A DNA stretch of 64,000 nucleotides from Adineta ricciae (lineage: Eukaryota > Rotifera > Eurotatoria > Adinetida > Adinetidae), in contig CAJNOJ010000015.1 of the NCBI GenBank assembly GCA_905250025.1, forward strand, positions 1-64,000, written 5' to 3'. The position numbers and the translations under genes are program-made. Of the stretch, positions 46,625 through 60,700 are shown in pieces. How positions within the stretch are numbered: the first letter of the stretch is position 1; each line of letters opens with the position of its first letter. The notes under the pieces were generated by a model. That model was not told the DNA's origin, searched no databases, and worked only from the letters and a program-made list of their open reading frames with translations.

Positions 46625-48670
46625 TTACTCAATCGATGGTGTAAATTTCAAACGAGGTGACGGCGGAATAAAATAGTTGTGATTATCACCAGACGGTGAA
46701 TCTGGTGGTACGATTATATTATTTGCATTAGTTTTCGTTCGATGGCATGAATAGGTGATATGTGGTAATGTTTGAAGATTTGATGATGAATCGTCTGTAA
46801 TTGTGTTGTTCTGAAGAGAATTTTGACGTGAATTGGGTTTCGATAGAGAATGATTGCGAGATGGAGGAGCAGCACTTTCACCTCGTAGCACCGGCTCAAG
46901 AAAAGAAAAATCCATCGGAATAATAGTATCAGGCGCTTGGGAATGTACTCGAGTCGAGTTGAAATAATCCGTATTCGGCATTGATTGATGTTGTGTTAGT
47001 TTCGGTAAATTAAGATTTTCTAAGTGATTTGTTTGACGTTCATTAGTGGGCTTCAGATTTGGCGAACTGCTTCGATGTCGACGTCGTGACGGTGATCCAG
47101 TACGATGTAACGAATTATGAACAGGTGGCATGATGGGTGGCTTATCATCGGGAGTTTCGAGCACGATTTGCACGAAGGATTCCACAGGATCATCTATGGC
47201 TTTCGTTATTGCCTCAAGGGGTGTTAATAGTTCAAACGGTATAGTCGGTGCGGTGGGCGTACTGGGAATACGACCGTCATAAATAGTGACAACTCGTCGT
47301 TGATCATCGAAGGAGGCATTTGACAAGGATGATTCGTTTGAATTTGCTGTTGTTGATCGTAGATAGAGTGAGCCACTTGTGCCGTTTGGAGCGAGTTGTA
47401 CACTTGGATCTGGCTGGCCACAGTATGAAGCACGGCGAGCTGAACCAATTAAGCATTGAAAGGTTGTTGACGCTGTTCGCATCATTGAACTTGTGGAGTC
47501 CAAAAGCATGTTCAATGACGAATTTTTTCGTTTTAACATGCACGTATCACTGCCACCGAATTCACTTGGGTGATGATAATAATTGTAGGGATACGGACGA
47601 CGTAATGATAGTGGCTGAGGACCGTCGGAAAGACGTCGCTGTTCAGTCTAAATAATTATGAGTATTCATATGTGAAAGCATAACTTTCTTTCCTATAAAT
47701 AACATATCATTCGAAATGGCTTTAATCCTATGTCTCAGGGGGGAATAAATCTTCGTCAAAAGAACTGTCATCTTACAACAAACCAGTACATGTCTTCCTA
47801 TTTCATCTCAACTATATAGCACACCTGAAGAAAAGTTTTAAACTGACAAAACTTTAATATATACCCCTTGCCATTCATTTTCGTGTAGATTTCCGCGATA
47901 CTCACGAGCCAAGCACAGGAAGCTGAGCGAGATTCGGAAAATAGTATCAAAGGAATAATATAATCGACTGATCTTTTACCTTGCTCTGACATGCGAACTT
48001 ATTTTTTAACAAAGTCTAATGACTACAAATCCTCCTCGCTTCTCATGTATGCATTTTTTGCTATCGTATAATCTGCTCATTATGTTAAAAATTTTTTCTA
48101 ATGACGCTCGAGAACAAAATGACTAACAGTGAAAGAGAAAAAAAAACGTCAAATGAGCCTGCGTAACAATGGAGTTCCCTGAGAATCTTTTCAAAGACGT
48201 ATATATTCATGAAAGTAGCGAGTTACAACGATTATCACGAATACGCTTTAACCATCTCATTAAAGTTATTAATATTTCAGTCTGAATAAGTAAAACCTAT
48301 TTTCCTTTGACGACCTTAATTATTTGCATTTAATTTCTTAAAATAACTGCTTCGGTTTATCCAACACGAACGATCTGATTCTATACACTTTAAGAATAGA
48401 CATTCTAAATTTAACGTCACTGAGATAAATTCTCTAACAGACTTAATAGTTTTTCTTTCTTCTCTTTTTACGCCATACCCACACGGAAATGTTAAATTGA
48501 TTTTGAGAAAAGATTACGCATGCATCCGATATCTTCTATTGATTTATGCATAATCACGTTTTTTCCTTTTTGTAAATTGATTGTATACTTACACTAATTT
48601 GATCGAGATCTCCCATACGATCTGAATAACCAACAAAATTGGCGAAAACAGACAATCGTCGCGTATCCAT
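46625..48670 (-). CDS. Unrecognised Ser/Pro-rich disordered protein
   Basis: Two exons (48593-48670 and 46625-47647) separated by a ~945-bp intron join in phase to about 366 aa. Exon 1 encodes MDTRRLSVFANFVGYSDRMG and ends at a GTAAGT donor. Exon 2 opens TEQRRLSDGPQPLSLRRPYP. Both contain an RRLS motif, a potential kinase-site pattern. The rest is low complexity: Ser, Pro, Asn, Thr and His rich, with a moderately ordered patch around PFELLTPLEAITKAIDD and an IPPSPRLKFTPSIE end. There is no membrane segment and no known domain. The intron is far longer than is normal in this window. I do not recognise a family; a regulatory or scaffold protein is only a guess. Confidence 0.55.
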
Positions 48671-51600
48671 TTCTATGCTTTTAGGAAACGGCAGGAATAG
48701 GATAAGCGAGTAAATTACGTACAATAATTGTTCAAATGATTATAGACGAAACTGAGATTGCGAATCTAGCTATGTGGTTAATTTTACAATTGCTGTGTTT
48801 AGTTTCATATAAATATATTGTTTCACAGCATGACTGTTCTCCGATTGTTATAACTGGTGAAGAATCGGAGAAAGTTCATGGCGTAGAAAGGAGAAGAACA
48901 AGGATGAGAAGCCTAGAAAAATAGCTCTAATCATTTTTTCTGTTTTCTCTCCTTCGTTCTTCCTTCTTTTCCCCTCATTTCTGGTTAGATAATTCCTTCT
49001 CTCTCATGTTTCACATCACTTTCGTTTAAATGATAGTTATTAGTGTGTGAAAGCGTCAATTGATGAACGCGTTCTTATAAAACAAACTCAATGTAGGCGA
49101 GCGTAGTTCTGTTTCAACTGCTCATTGAGAGAAAACATATAATCTTGATGGTTTCTTCGTTCATATCGACCTAACATTATGAAACATTTTTTCGGCTTTC
49201 TCTGTTTGATAAATTAGTCAAACACTGCAAGAGAACAATTAAAAACATGTTGTCATCCGTGCATAAGTGGATGTACACTTTTAGATTGTGTTTTACAGTT
49301 GCTATAACGAGATGTTCTCGAGTTGACAATACAATATAAAAGAAGAAAGCCATCAATTGTTGACAATATAAATCGAAATTGTCATATACGCACGTCTAGA
49401 TCCTAACTTACAGTTTCTTAGACCGGATGGATGAAGCTGTTTCTTTTCTTCCGATTTACAACAATCCAATTATGAGCATGTCCGCAGAACGATGAGCATA
49501 AAGAGATATTGTTGTTTTTTCTTGATTCTCTGCACATATATACATATGATTGCCTATGCAAATTAACGATCTGACGCCGTATTCTCCATACGATATAAAA
49601 ATTCCACGGCAATATTTTTCTTTCTTGTTTTAATTAAAAATCTCACAATCATACTGCTGGGTTTTATCTATTCAGTAGTTATGCAAATACTCTGTGATAA
49701 AAAGCAAGATATAGTTCCTCGAACAGTCGACTCCATTTGTCATCTGACAGTTTATTTTCTGCAATCCATCATATTTCCCCTTTTTTTATATATGTATTCA
49801 TCTGGTGCGTTAGATTTCTTTTCCATCTCGGTGAAAAAAAGTATTCGGAAAAGAAAAGAACTATTAATAAAATCAGTTACACGATATGATGAACGATGAC
49901 ATGGATGAACTAGATTTTCCGTTTGCCCTAATTTTTTATTCGAATGCTATCGTTATCAATTAGATTTGCAGGAAGGAGAGAATAGAATGAAAAAAAGGAC
50001 ATAGTTAACTAAGTATAGCTGTGACCGAGCAACGAATACTCAACATACAAAGAAAACCTAAAACGTCATCAAAATTAATGTAATAAGAATATAAAATATG
50101 CACGTTGGAATTGATTGAGTATATATTGATCTAGTATTCATCAAAACGAGTTACCGACTCGACAAGAGTGTTCGATTTAATAATTTTGTTTCGATTGATT
50201 TTCTATTTTGATACACAGGTTAGGCGAGCCTAAGATTCTTTTAATAGACATATGTGAATAATGGAAAAGCTAAGGTTCAAATATATAGAAATGCGTGTTC
50301 ATCGAAGTAGTGTAGTATTTCCTTAACAAATCTCTTCTTTCTTTGACTAACACCTTCCTTTTGTATCCGCCTTCTTCTTTAATTTCCGATGAGATTAAGT
50401 GAATTCGACAAAAATGAATGATGTTCAAGCTGTTCAACAGTATTCAGCATCATATACTGTACCAAAACGAAAACAACCCTCGACACGCTGTCTTCTAATT
50501 GTCAGTCTTCCTACAAGGAACCTTGTTACATACCTGGTTGTTGTGACAAGCCACATTGGGTTCCGACTTACAATGTGTGTAATACGATGGTGGAGCAAGT
50601 AATTGATCACAACTATACGACGGATACAGATATTGACCATCGTACATAGTCGGTGATAAGAATGGTGTGCTCTGATTCGAAAACATTTCCGTTGAATTGC
50701 AACTAGCAATTGAACGTTAGTCTTGCAGCTGCTGGCTGTTTTGATTTTGTGAGCGACAAATAATGACTTGTCAAGGATTGCTTAAGCAAAAAGACACGGT
50801 GTATTTGAGTTCTCAAGAAAGAAAAAACAAAGAATATGTTATCTTGGTTATGTAGTTAAATGGTCTGATCTCTCTCAAAGCACCAGATTGCTATTTTCTA
50901 CTTTTCTAGATCTTCCTCGCCTTCTTCTTCTTCTTCTTCATCTTCTTCTTCCTTGAACATATAGATTTTTCTCGCTCTTCTTGCGTTTCTGTAACTAACT
51001 TTACATATCATAGATGCTGTTGTTATTGTCGTCATCTTTCTGTTCGAGAGTACGAGCAGAAATCGATGTACTTAGTCATTTTATATTAATAGCATTAGGT
51101 AGTATCCCATTTGAACGGAAACTGATACGGACCGTGGGAGACGCAAACAAACGAGTCTCATCTATATCTATTTAATGGTCTAGTAATTCAAGTCTCCTCG
51201 TCATTGCTTATATGATAATCATGAATCGAATTTCGAAAATAAGTCCAATTAATCTTACACTAGTAATTTTCTCTCGCATGGAAATACTAGTAATTGTAGT
51301 ATAGACATAAGAGACAAAAAGTGGGGAAAAGGTCGCAAGTTCTCTTCAACCATATGCATGAATACTTACTGTTTTTGATAAAGTAGTCAATAACACCTCT
51401 CAAGTGCTTCGTTATAAGACACGTTAGTATTTCATCTATACCTCGAAATGTTTTTCAAATCATTTTTTTTTCGATATGAATAAGCTCTATAGCACATTTT
51501 GACATATGCCTTTTGTGTTCTCTATCTATAGATGATTATGAATTGATGACAAGAAAAAATGAATACCTGGAGCATAACAACAATGTGAAAGCGAGGAAAA

Positions 51601-51808
51601 AATATCCCGCATCATGCAAACGGAAGCAAAAAATACTTCTGTAAATGACAACTGACGTATTTTCTTACTTTCACCGAAAGGACAGTATTGTAACATGGAA
51701 AATCTGTATGTATGGTTACCGTCAAAGTGACCAGAGTAATTTGCACGGAGGAAAGATTGGAAATAAAGAGATGTTTTCGTTTATTAGTATTTTATTCAAT
51801 TTTGTCAA
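48671..51808. other. Long gene-poor stretch
   Basis: I see no convincing gene in 3.1 kb. A short minus-strand frame (about 50503-50686) with Tyr/Cys-rich sequence could extend across a 39-bp candidate intron, but it has no family resemblance. A TTC/CTT repeat tract lies at about 50908-50955. The stretch may hold distal regulatory sequence or unrecognised small exons. Confidence 0.45.
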
Positions 51809-53413
51809 CTACGAACAAAATTCAACATACGAACTATTTAAAAGTTCATATGACTCCTTCTCTCGATGCCATTGTCTTAACAACTCGACCAATGCTTTGA
51901 AGTTTGGTCGTTGTTTCGGATCGAAAGATAAACATGGAAGGATAAAACGGTTGTAAAATTGATTCGAGCATTTCGCTGGTTTACTATGGACATATCCACC
52001 CCGAACGAGTGCACGAATCGATGAAAAATCTTTCTCATAAGGATAAGGATCAGCACCTTTTAGCCAAATTTCAATTAAAACGATTCCGAATGACCAAACG
52101 TCGGATTTAATTGAATAAACTTTTTGATCGGCAAGAACTTCAGGTGCCGTCCATCGTATAGGCAATCGTTGATAATAAATTTCGTTTTTTTGAATCGAAT
52201 TGTCATTACTAATACGCGTTGATAAACCAAAATCAGCAATCTTCACCGTTCGACCTTCGTTGCCTAATAAAATATTTCGGCAAGCTAAATCTCGATGTAC
52301 ACGTAACTGCTGTTCAAGAAATGTCATTCCACGACAGATATCATATGCGAACGAGATGACAAGTTTCTCTTCTGGGACGTCGATACTATCTTCTAACCAA
52401 TTTTTTAAATCTCCGTTTCCCATTAGTTCTGTTACGAGTAAGATTTCGTTTGTTTGAAGATCATGTGCCACACCGAAGAGAGATACAATATAATTATTTC
52501 GTAAGGTTTTCATTGCTTCTATCTCTTGATTATAACTCTTTAAGCTTGAGATATCTTGTCGTCGTTTATGTAATTTTTTCACTGCGACAGGTATTGATCG
52601 ATTTCCGTTTTTCCAAAGTGCACGCCAAACTTCTCCGAATTCACCATTACCTATATGGTATTGGATTGTTAAATGACGATGCGGAATATGCCAGAGATCT
52701 TCTTCAAATTCGATACGGTGCGGTATAGCATGTGTCAATGGAATAACTTCTCGGACTTTTTCGTTTTGTACAAGTTTTTGGAACGTTGGGAAAAACATTT
52801 GATTTAACTTTGATTCCTGTACAAAGTAAAAACAACGAGTTTTCGGATGGATACAAATTAAGTAATGCCAATCTTCGGCATTCGTTTGACTGGATATTTG
52901 AGAAATGCTTAATACAAACGAATCCAATTCATTTCGACTTCGACGAATCAGATATGTACCTGGTTTATTGTGTTGAAGTAAACATCGCTGAATAACACCG
53001 CGATCGTCACTACCCAAGCGTAGTGGAGTTTCACGATCGAGGAGTAAATGTTTCTGATCGATTGTACATTTCGTATTTGTACGCAAGTGACGAACATGAT
53101 AAGCGTCAGTACTGGTTTGACTGATTAACTCGAACTCGTCACCTTCATCACACGTATATTCATCTTTGACGACGAATGGACAACGAGCAACGAACACTGT
53201 CTTATACAGTTGTACACTGTTGTCTTTCTTAGCAATCGAATCACTTGGATGAATTATATTTGATGGTAATGGTAACGATTTAACATTGAGATCTGATGGA
53301 CGGAATTGATTCGTGTCGATGAGTTTATCTGACCGCGAATCAGTTGATAATTCAATGAATACATCTCGTTTGTTGAGAGTATCGTCATGCAAAACACAAC
53401 GATCATTCACCAT
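51809..53413 (-). CDS. Cytoplasmic SH3-SH2 tyrosine kinase
   Basis: A single-exon frame of 534 aa, with an in-frame stop upstream of the ATG. Domains in order: a disordered N-terminus of ~65 residues; SH3 (KTVFVARCPFVVKDEYTCDE, about 68-125); SH2 with the phosphotyrosine-binding GTYLIRRSR (about 140-230); and a tyrosine-kinase domain from about 250. The kinase has all key residues: GNGEFGEVW glycine loop, VAVKKLH Lys, HRDLACRN catalytic loop, ADFGLS and WTAPEVL. It should phosphorylate tyrosines in membrane-proximal signalling. Position 2 is Val, not Gly, so Src-type N-myristoylation is absent. A C-terminal Tyr (NSSYVEF) might be regulatory. The exact family (Src, Frk or Csk type) is unresolved. 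The absence of introns contrasts with the other kinase in the window. Confidence 0.9.
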   Translation of the reverse strand: MVNDRCVLHDDTLNKRDVFIELSTDSRSDKLIDTNQFRPSDLNVKSLPLPSNIIHPSDSIAKKDNSVQLYKTVFVARCPFVVKDEYTCDEGDEFELISQTSTDAYHVRHLRTNTKCTIDQKHLLLDRETPLRLGSDDRGVIQRCLLQHNKPGTYLIRRSRNELDSFVLSISQISSQTNAEDWHYLICIHPKTRCFYFVQESKLNQMFFPTFQKLVQNEKVREVIPLTHAIPHRIEFEEDLWHIPHRHLTIQYHIGNGEFGEVWRALWKNGNRSIPVAVKKLHKRRQDISSLKSYNQEIEAMKTLRNNYIVSLFGVAHDLQTNEILLVTELMGNGDLKNWLEDSIDVPEEKLVISFAYDICRGMTFLEQQLRVHRDLACRNILLGNEGRTVKIADFGLSTRISNDNSIQKNEIYYQRLPIRWTAPEVLADQKVYSIKSDVWSFGIVLIEIWLKGADPYPYEKDFSSIRALVRGGYVHSKPAKCSNQFYNRFILPCLSFDPKQRPNFKALVELLRQWHREKESYELLNSSYVEFCS

Positions 53414-55684
53414 TACCGTGCGTTTCTATCAAACAGACAAAAAACGAAGTTATTTTTGCTAGCCACCATCGACTCATGTCGAAATTATCTTTCCTATGTC
53501 AATATCACTCCTCTATGTAGATTACACGTTCGCAAAATGATAAAAACCCCACAAAACTCTTCTTTAAATAGACTTTTACCGTACTTTTTCGATGTCTTAT
53601 TATCTTAAAGTATGAGAAAGAATGACTTGTGTGCAGATAAACGACTGGTATAGCCATTTTGGGTGAGATATATTTTTCCACGGAAGGAAATTGCCGTCTA
53701 AATAGTTGGTCAAATGCAAATTCATGTAGCATGATGATTTGACCTTGTTTTTTTTTGCAGGATAATCAATTCAGTGAAAAAAATCTCTGAGAGTCAAACA
53801 TACGAACTAAATATTTCTTTTATAATTTTTTCAATTGCATTTGCTAAGCCGATTAGGATTAACTGTACTTCGCAGTAGTCTGATGAAAATGAAAAATGTC
53901 ATGACGGAAATTATCATGCAAAACAAAACTCGTAACGGAGATGGAAAATGATGAAATTTTCCTGTAAAGGACTAGAACAAATCAGCGTTTGCGTTTGCAT
54001 ATGATCGAAATCAATGACGATAGTCATGTGCGTTCGACATCGACAAATAAGAATAGCTTATTCAAGCGAATACCATTGAAATAAATTTCTCTTGTCAACA
54101 AACCAAACTTTTTAACCTTTCGGAATTAATTTGCGAATAGTAGGGAATAGGAAAATGAAATGTCTGACTCAGACTTCGCAAGTTGAATAGAAAAAGTGCA
54201 TATACAATCATTATAATGACGTGTTTCGAGAGAATATTATATATAATCATAATAATATTTATTTTCTTATTGAAAATATCAGCCCGTTATTAAATATGTT
54301 GAATCACTTTCCAGTACGTAAGTGTTTGTCTTCATTGCCGAAGGAAAATATCATCTTGAATGATTTATATCATGCATCTAAAGAAAACAGATGATTCTCG
54401 CTTTAGTTTTTCCTCGATGGAAATCGCTGATAAACTCTGTTTTATTTCTCTCGAAGGACAAAATGACAACAAAAATCAAATGATGTGTATCCCATTAATT
54501 CTATTATTGTCTTAATAGATCAAGAAAGATAAATTCACGTTAGGTGCTTAGGACCAAGTCGATTCCGACAGTTTGGCATTTTTTATCAGGCTTTTTTCTT
54601 TCTGTCAATTAATCGATATAGCACTTTCTCTTCGGTACTTTCCGATTCTCCGCGAATCAAACGCGATAGGAACGCTAAACACAATAGATCGTACTAAGCA
54701 AAAACTAGTCGGCACTACAGCACATCTCGTCTTCACTGACAAAATGAGCATATACAATAAGGTATTTCATAATTGTTGTATGCTACTTGAATTTTGCTTG
54801 ACTTTTTTAAAAGTTATTAAAGTAAGACGGACTCTGTTCGAGATCAGCGAAGCGGAAATTCATTTATGGTATTCTTTTTTATTTTGTAAAAAAGCATCGA
54901 CTTCATTGCCCACTACTTCTCATTCGGTTTCAGTCAAACTATAAAAATCCAGATGAAAACTCGATAGTAGCACCGAGAAATACCATTTCAAGGAAAACAA
55001 GATCGTTTGATCTTTAGGTGTTAGCATGAAAATGATGTCGACTTTCAAAGGTCATTCATTTTCTGTTTACGATCAGTAAACATATCGAGCTTGCCATATA
55101 ATCAATATATTATGAGAATACATCAAAGAATCGTTTTTGTTTTCTTAAACTAAATGCATGAATTTCAGTCGTTGAGTAACAAAATATTCTTTCTGTAGAA
55201 TCAAAATTTTAATTTGCCTTCCAATGATGGCATTTTCTTTGCCGTACCGGTTTGTCTCTATTTTCCTATCTAGTCTTCTTGGTTTTCTTTTACAGCATCA
55301 TCTGTCGTTTGTTGTGATCCTTATCATATCTCGTGCCATGCTTCTGCAACGAACGTTCAGTTTTCTTTTTTTAACACTTGCATTCAAACAGAATAGTGAC
55401 AAGCTGTCTCACCTTCGGCACAAATTTTCCTCACTAGACAGCACTGGCGGTGATGACGGTGTGCGCCGGAGAAAGAGGAAAGGAAACTTCGAATCCATAG
55501 CTGTTACTGCCGTTACCGTCATATATGTGAAAGTAAATTCTATAATTTCCTGAGATGAGTAGAAGAAAAAACAACATGCATGGAAAATAGTGTTTATATA
55601 AAGCAATTAGTTTAAGAAAATGCATTCGTTGTCTGGTAATTATTGTTTATATTTGTTTTTATTTAGTTCAGATTTCGCCGAAAA
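53414..55684. other. Intergenic region
   Basis: No convincing gene is seen in 2.3 kb. Short frames on both strands (for example about 54573-54944 and 55224-55553) have no recognisable features. The gap separates divergent kinase genes. Confidence 0.45.
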
Positions 55685-57598
55685 ATGACAAACAAATCTC
55701 CACGGCATGTTATTTCCTCAAGTACATCGAGTGATGCACCAGATTCACCAGCATTGAACACTTCAATAGCCAATGAAAACGATACGACTTTAATAGCAAA
55801 CAAGTTCAGTAACATTACTTTAGCAGAGCGTGAAGAACGTCAGAAAGCACTTGATCGTCTGGAAATTCTTAAAACAGTAAGTACATTTCAACACAAACAT
55901 CAAATATCGTTTCCATCTATTCTCTTGGGAGAATAATTGAGTGAGATGAACAGAACTCGTCTGCTGGAAACAGACTCTACTTCATCGGTAATGAAGTTTT
56001 GAAGAACTGTTCAGTCGGGAAGTCGGAGGATTAGATTTCCATTGTTAATCGACGAACTATAAGAAAATTAGGTTTATTTTATTCGATTACCTCTTGTCAA
56101 ACAGTAATCACCTGTTTTCATTAGTTAAAATCTATGTTTACCTGGTGTGAATTGCCTGCGAGCTTGAAAGATACAGCGTGGGAAGACAGAAAACTTATTT
56201 TTATCAACGTCAATCCTCTTTGAATGATTAGGGAAAATTTCGGTCCGTAATTATGAGTAATGGGTGTTGTCAAACTAATTGCGAAAAGCTACTAAGCAAA
56301 ATTAAAACGGATGTACATGGTTTTCTCTTTCAAATTCTGACTTCTCTGAAAGAATACCTGAGTTAAACTGTAGTAGACAAGTTAGACCCATTGAGAACGT
56401 GTCTCGGGAGAAATTCATCTATTTTCTAGAAGCGAATAGCTAATATTGCCTTATTTTTAGGTAGGAACCGGTTCCTATGGACGAGTTTTAGTTGCTCAAG
56501 ATCGTGAATCTTCCGTATATTATGCATTGAAAATATTTTCAATTACTCATGTCGTTCAATCTCGTCAAGTAAGAGAAAAAAGAACGAATTTTGTCGTATG
56601 AATAAAAAAAAAATGATGTCTGCTAGGTCGAACATGTCAAAAGCGAAAAAGAGATTTTATCAGGTATCAATCATCCGTTTATCATCTGTTTACATTGGAC
56701 ACATCATTCGGATCAATTTCTATACATGCTACTTGACTATGTACCTGGCGGTGAATTGTTTACATACATGAGAAAGAGAGGTACATTCGATTTGAAATCA
56801 TCATTGTTTTACATTAGTGAAATCACGTTGGCATTTGAATATTTACATTCACTACAAATCGTCTATCGTATGTTCAGTAGCTTGCGTTTTGCAAGGAAAC
56901 GACCAGCATGGTTTTATCATTTAGGTGATTTGAAGCCGGAAAACATTCTTCTCGATGCAGAAGGTCATGTTAAACTTGTCGATTTTGGTGAGTGAAGAGA
57001 AAGAGGCGCTCTTGTAGGAGTGATCTATTTTTGTCACATAGGATTCGCAAAGAAGATCTTAAATAAAACCTTCACAACATGTGGTACACCAGATTATCTC
57101 AGTCCGGAATTATTCAAAGGCACTGGACATCACAAGAGTACGGACTGGTGGAGTTTAGGTATTCTTCTATTCGAAATGCTCACTGGCTGTGAGTAACGAA
57201 ACGACATCTTTGTTTTCGAATTCTATCTGGTCTCACTTTTAGATACACCATTTAATCCGAATCAAAATGAAATCGAAATTCCCAGTCGTGTCTTGGCTGG
57301 TCGAATCTCATGGCCGCGTACTATCGACGATGTAACAAAATCCTTCATTAAGAAGTTATTAATACAAAATGCTGACAAACGTCTTGGTGCTGGTAAGAAT
57401 GGTTCACGCGAAGTCAAAGAACAAGCAATATTTTCTTCCATCAAATGGGACGATGTATATGCACGAAAACTCAAACCGCCTATAGTGCCTCCTCTAGAAC
57501 ATCCAGGTGACACGTCTTGTTTCGATGAATACAAAGAAGATTGGCGCTCGGTACCATTCGCATCGGATAAAGACCTTGATTTATTTGCCGATTTCTAG
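55685..57598 (+). CDS. PRKX/PKA-type AGC protein kinase
   Basis: Six exons (55685-55876, 56461-56568, 56627-56867, 56925-56987, 57042-57188, 57243-57598) encode about 368 aa. After a Ser/Thr-rich N-terminus of ~60 residues comes a complete kinase: [47 protein letters not shown], the activation-loop [12 protein letters not shown] and [15 protein letters not shown]. The C-tail has the turn FDEYKEDW and the hydrophobic FADF end. YRDLKPEN and FAKK followed by TxCGTPxYLxPE mark a cAMP-dependent-type (PKA-C or PRKX) kinase, and EYKEDW with KDLDLFADF fits PRKX best. It should be regulated by PKA regulatory subunits or PDK1-type phosphorylation of the activation loop. The first intron is ~584 bp. Confidence 0.9.
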
Positions 57599-57712
57599 TC
57601 TTCATTAAAATAATCTCGCCTTCTTTTTCTTGTATATGTATGTATATGCAAACACAAATGTACGTGAGGAATAAGCAGAAATACTTGTTTTACAACGAGC
57701 TGAGATGTGAGT

Positions 57713-60700
57713 TCATTTTTTTAATGAAGATTTTTTTGTTTTCGTCGGTGTTTGAGCCATCTCTTTCAACCGTTTAACACCATTGGGTGTTTTAGCATAC
57801 CAATTCTATAGGATAAGATTTCGTACACGAACTATCGAAGTAATTCATTTCATTGTTTTACTTTTATTTTATTTTCTTCATCAATAAAAACTGGCGTGTT
57901 CAAGCCAAGTATCGGAATAAAATCCTTTGCTGTACAATCGTTATTCACATATTTAGTTTTCTGTTTCATTTTGAGCACTTTGTAGATCGCTTCGAGAAGT
58001 TGTCCAGCTGTATAACCTTTTGAAATCGACGCCAAGATACTGAGCTCTACATCAGTGATATTCATATGATTTCGTTCAACTAAAATTTCATAACAAATTC
58101 CTATAAAACAAGAAAATGATTTGGATGGGATAGATAACGATCTTCTTACTACGCCGAGAACCATAGTTAGGTTTCGGAAAGAGAACAATATTTTGATAGA
58201 TTTGAAAAAGAGGTTTTATTCGAGCACGATATGGCTGTGATGAGAGACCAATGAACATGATTCGCTCGCCAGGTTTGATTCGTTTGATAAATCGCTGTAT
58301 GAGTCGTTTGAATCGTTTTGGTTCGTACTGTTTTTCCTGTTGTGTAAGCTTTTTTGAAAAAAGTAGTTCGGTGTCGCGAATCATACAAAGGATTGGAGAC
58401 ATTGTTAATACCAACTATCACCAAAAAGAAATTAAAGTTGGATTTTCAAACAAGGACAGCAGAGCAGACTCGTTTAATCATTGCGAAGAGTATTTTTAAA
58501 CCATCAGCTAAAAATAAATGAGACTATAATACAGTTTCTTGCTGCAAGAAAAATGAATTTCACCAGACTGCGTATCGAACAAGCAAGTCAGACTGAAATT
58601 CTCCTAAGGCTTCGTTTCCGTACATGTATTAAAGGATTTCATCAGATTAGCAGGTGAAAGATCGAGTAGTAGACCACCTAATTCGTTGCATGCAATATGC
58701 ACTAATAATTCCTTTCCGCTGCCATGTGGTCCAGCCAGAAGTATAGCTTTGTATGGTGCGAGATTCAAATGCACTTCCTGCGAGCCTATCTGGGTAGAAT
58801 GTATAAGTTGAGCGGAAAAAATCACGTTCATATTGTTACAAAGTGGAAAAACGATTTGTAAATTAACTAGTTGCTGACAGTCGAGTAACGATGGCATCGG
58901 TTCTTTTTGGTTAAAACGTATAGTTTCCGCTGAGTATTGATAATCGCCGATAAAATCATGTTGACGAACGAGCTCAGTTGGTAGAATGATCTTCGTTTCC
59001 ACAAGTTCTTCGAAGATTGAATCGAGTGTTCTATTAGTCGTTAAGAAGTTTCTTTATAACAAATTGATTTAAATCAGTGCTTTCGTTACCGGTTTGAAAC
59101 TAAATCTTTCCCTTTCTTCTTTCTTTGCCTTTTTTTCTTCTTCTTCTTCTTCTTTGATTTCTTCATTGGCTTATCTTCAGTATTATCAATAGCTAATTTC
59201 AGATAGACTAATTCATTGCGAAGAATATTATCGACATCATGCCGTAGTTCTTCTTCTACTGCCGGTCGAAACTCATCCATTAATAACAATCGATCGTACC
59301 GTTGTTCACTATTGTAAGACTCATCTCGTTCATAGAAAAGATCTTTGTAAACACCTAATTGATTATTTATCATCGGAACGAATTTTGAGGGTTCTAACGT
59401 ATTCAATTGTGTTTTCTAGATTGAGAACGAAAGAGATCAGACTGAGACTGTGAATATTGAAATACTTGTTTAATTGGTTTCTTGTTGTTTTTTTTCAGCT
59501 GTTTTTTGTTCCCCTTTCGCTTGGATTTCTTGTTTTTCAATGCTTGTGCTTGCTGTCACAAGATACAAATGAAAAAAAGAACAAATCGAAAAAGAAGTGA
59601 TTTCCTCTAGCCAACTTTAGTCACGAATTCTTGAACTTCCGTCATAGTTAGGTTTTTGAATAGCGTCGCAGATCCGTTGATATCTCCAGATGGATAGATC
59701 GGGAATTGTCCATAGAGTTGTCGTGATTCAAGTAACCATTGAATAAGGATATGTTCTAACCGTAGTTTCATTTCTGTTTCTTCATATTGGCTCAGTTTCA
59801 GTTTGATATGATCTGGTGCTTCGTCTAATTCTTGTTGATATTCTATCTGAATATTTCGTCTGGTTTGATCCCAGTCAGTCGTACGATTATCGCTCGAGGG
59901 ATTTCTTCCAGGTAAAACCTACATAGAGAACTTTTGATCAATTCAAACACGAAACCGATGTGTACTCTCGTTCTCCCTCACCATGTCCAACAGTTTGACA
60001 TGTTCAAGTTTTCTCTGATGAAATCTTTTTTCTGCATTTTTCTGTCTCCATATAGTTTGAATAATTAAACAACTGTCACTGAGATTATTATCATTGAATG
60101 CCTTCGTTTCAACTGTTTTCACGTCCTTTTTCATTTGTCGCATGAAGTGTGCGTGCACACGTCCTTGCCGAGCACGTTCATGAGCTTGTATAACACGTAC
60201 AGCATGAGCTAATGTGATTGTATCAATCTGATCTGACTTTAGTGCTATTAATAAAGAGTTTCTTGGAAGATAATCCTTCTTCGATTGTTCCAAACGATCG
60301 AGGATTAGTTTGATCATTTGGTTTCGTTGTTCAATGGCTTGAAAACGATCCTGTGCGAAATAACGTGGGATTTCAATGCACAAATCATCCTAGAAAATGA
60401 TGTGGACAGTAAATCTTCTCTCTAAGTATCTATACCAGTGTTTTATTATGATTAAGTGCAATATCTTCAAAATAGGTGTATTCACATCCATCGAACTTCA
60501 TCATTTCCTGTTTCAATTCAATCAATCGTCCAACTAGACCATCGAGTAGAATTTTTAGAATCAAACGCTTTTGCGGATGTAATATTGTCACGTATACTTC
60601 GTCTAGTCTTTTTAATAAATCATTGTATTTAACAAACAAATGACGCACATGGTTATAAGCTTGTCGTTTATGATCAAAACCTTTCGGTGCTGAGATTTCT

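Noticed and set aside
50503..50686. Short minus-strand Tyr/Cys-rich frame that could splice onward across 39 bp
   Set aside because: No family resemblance, no second supporting exon and poor context; noted in the spacer entry only.
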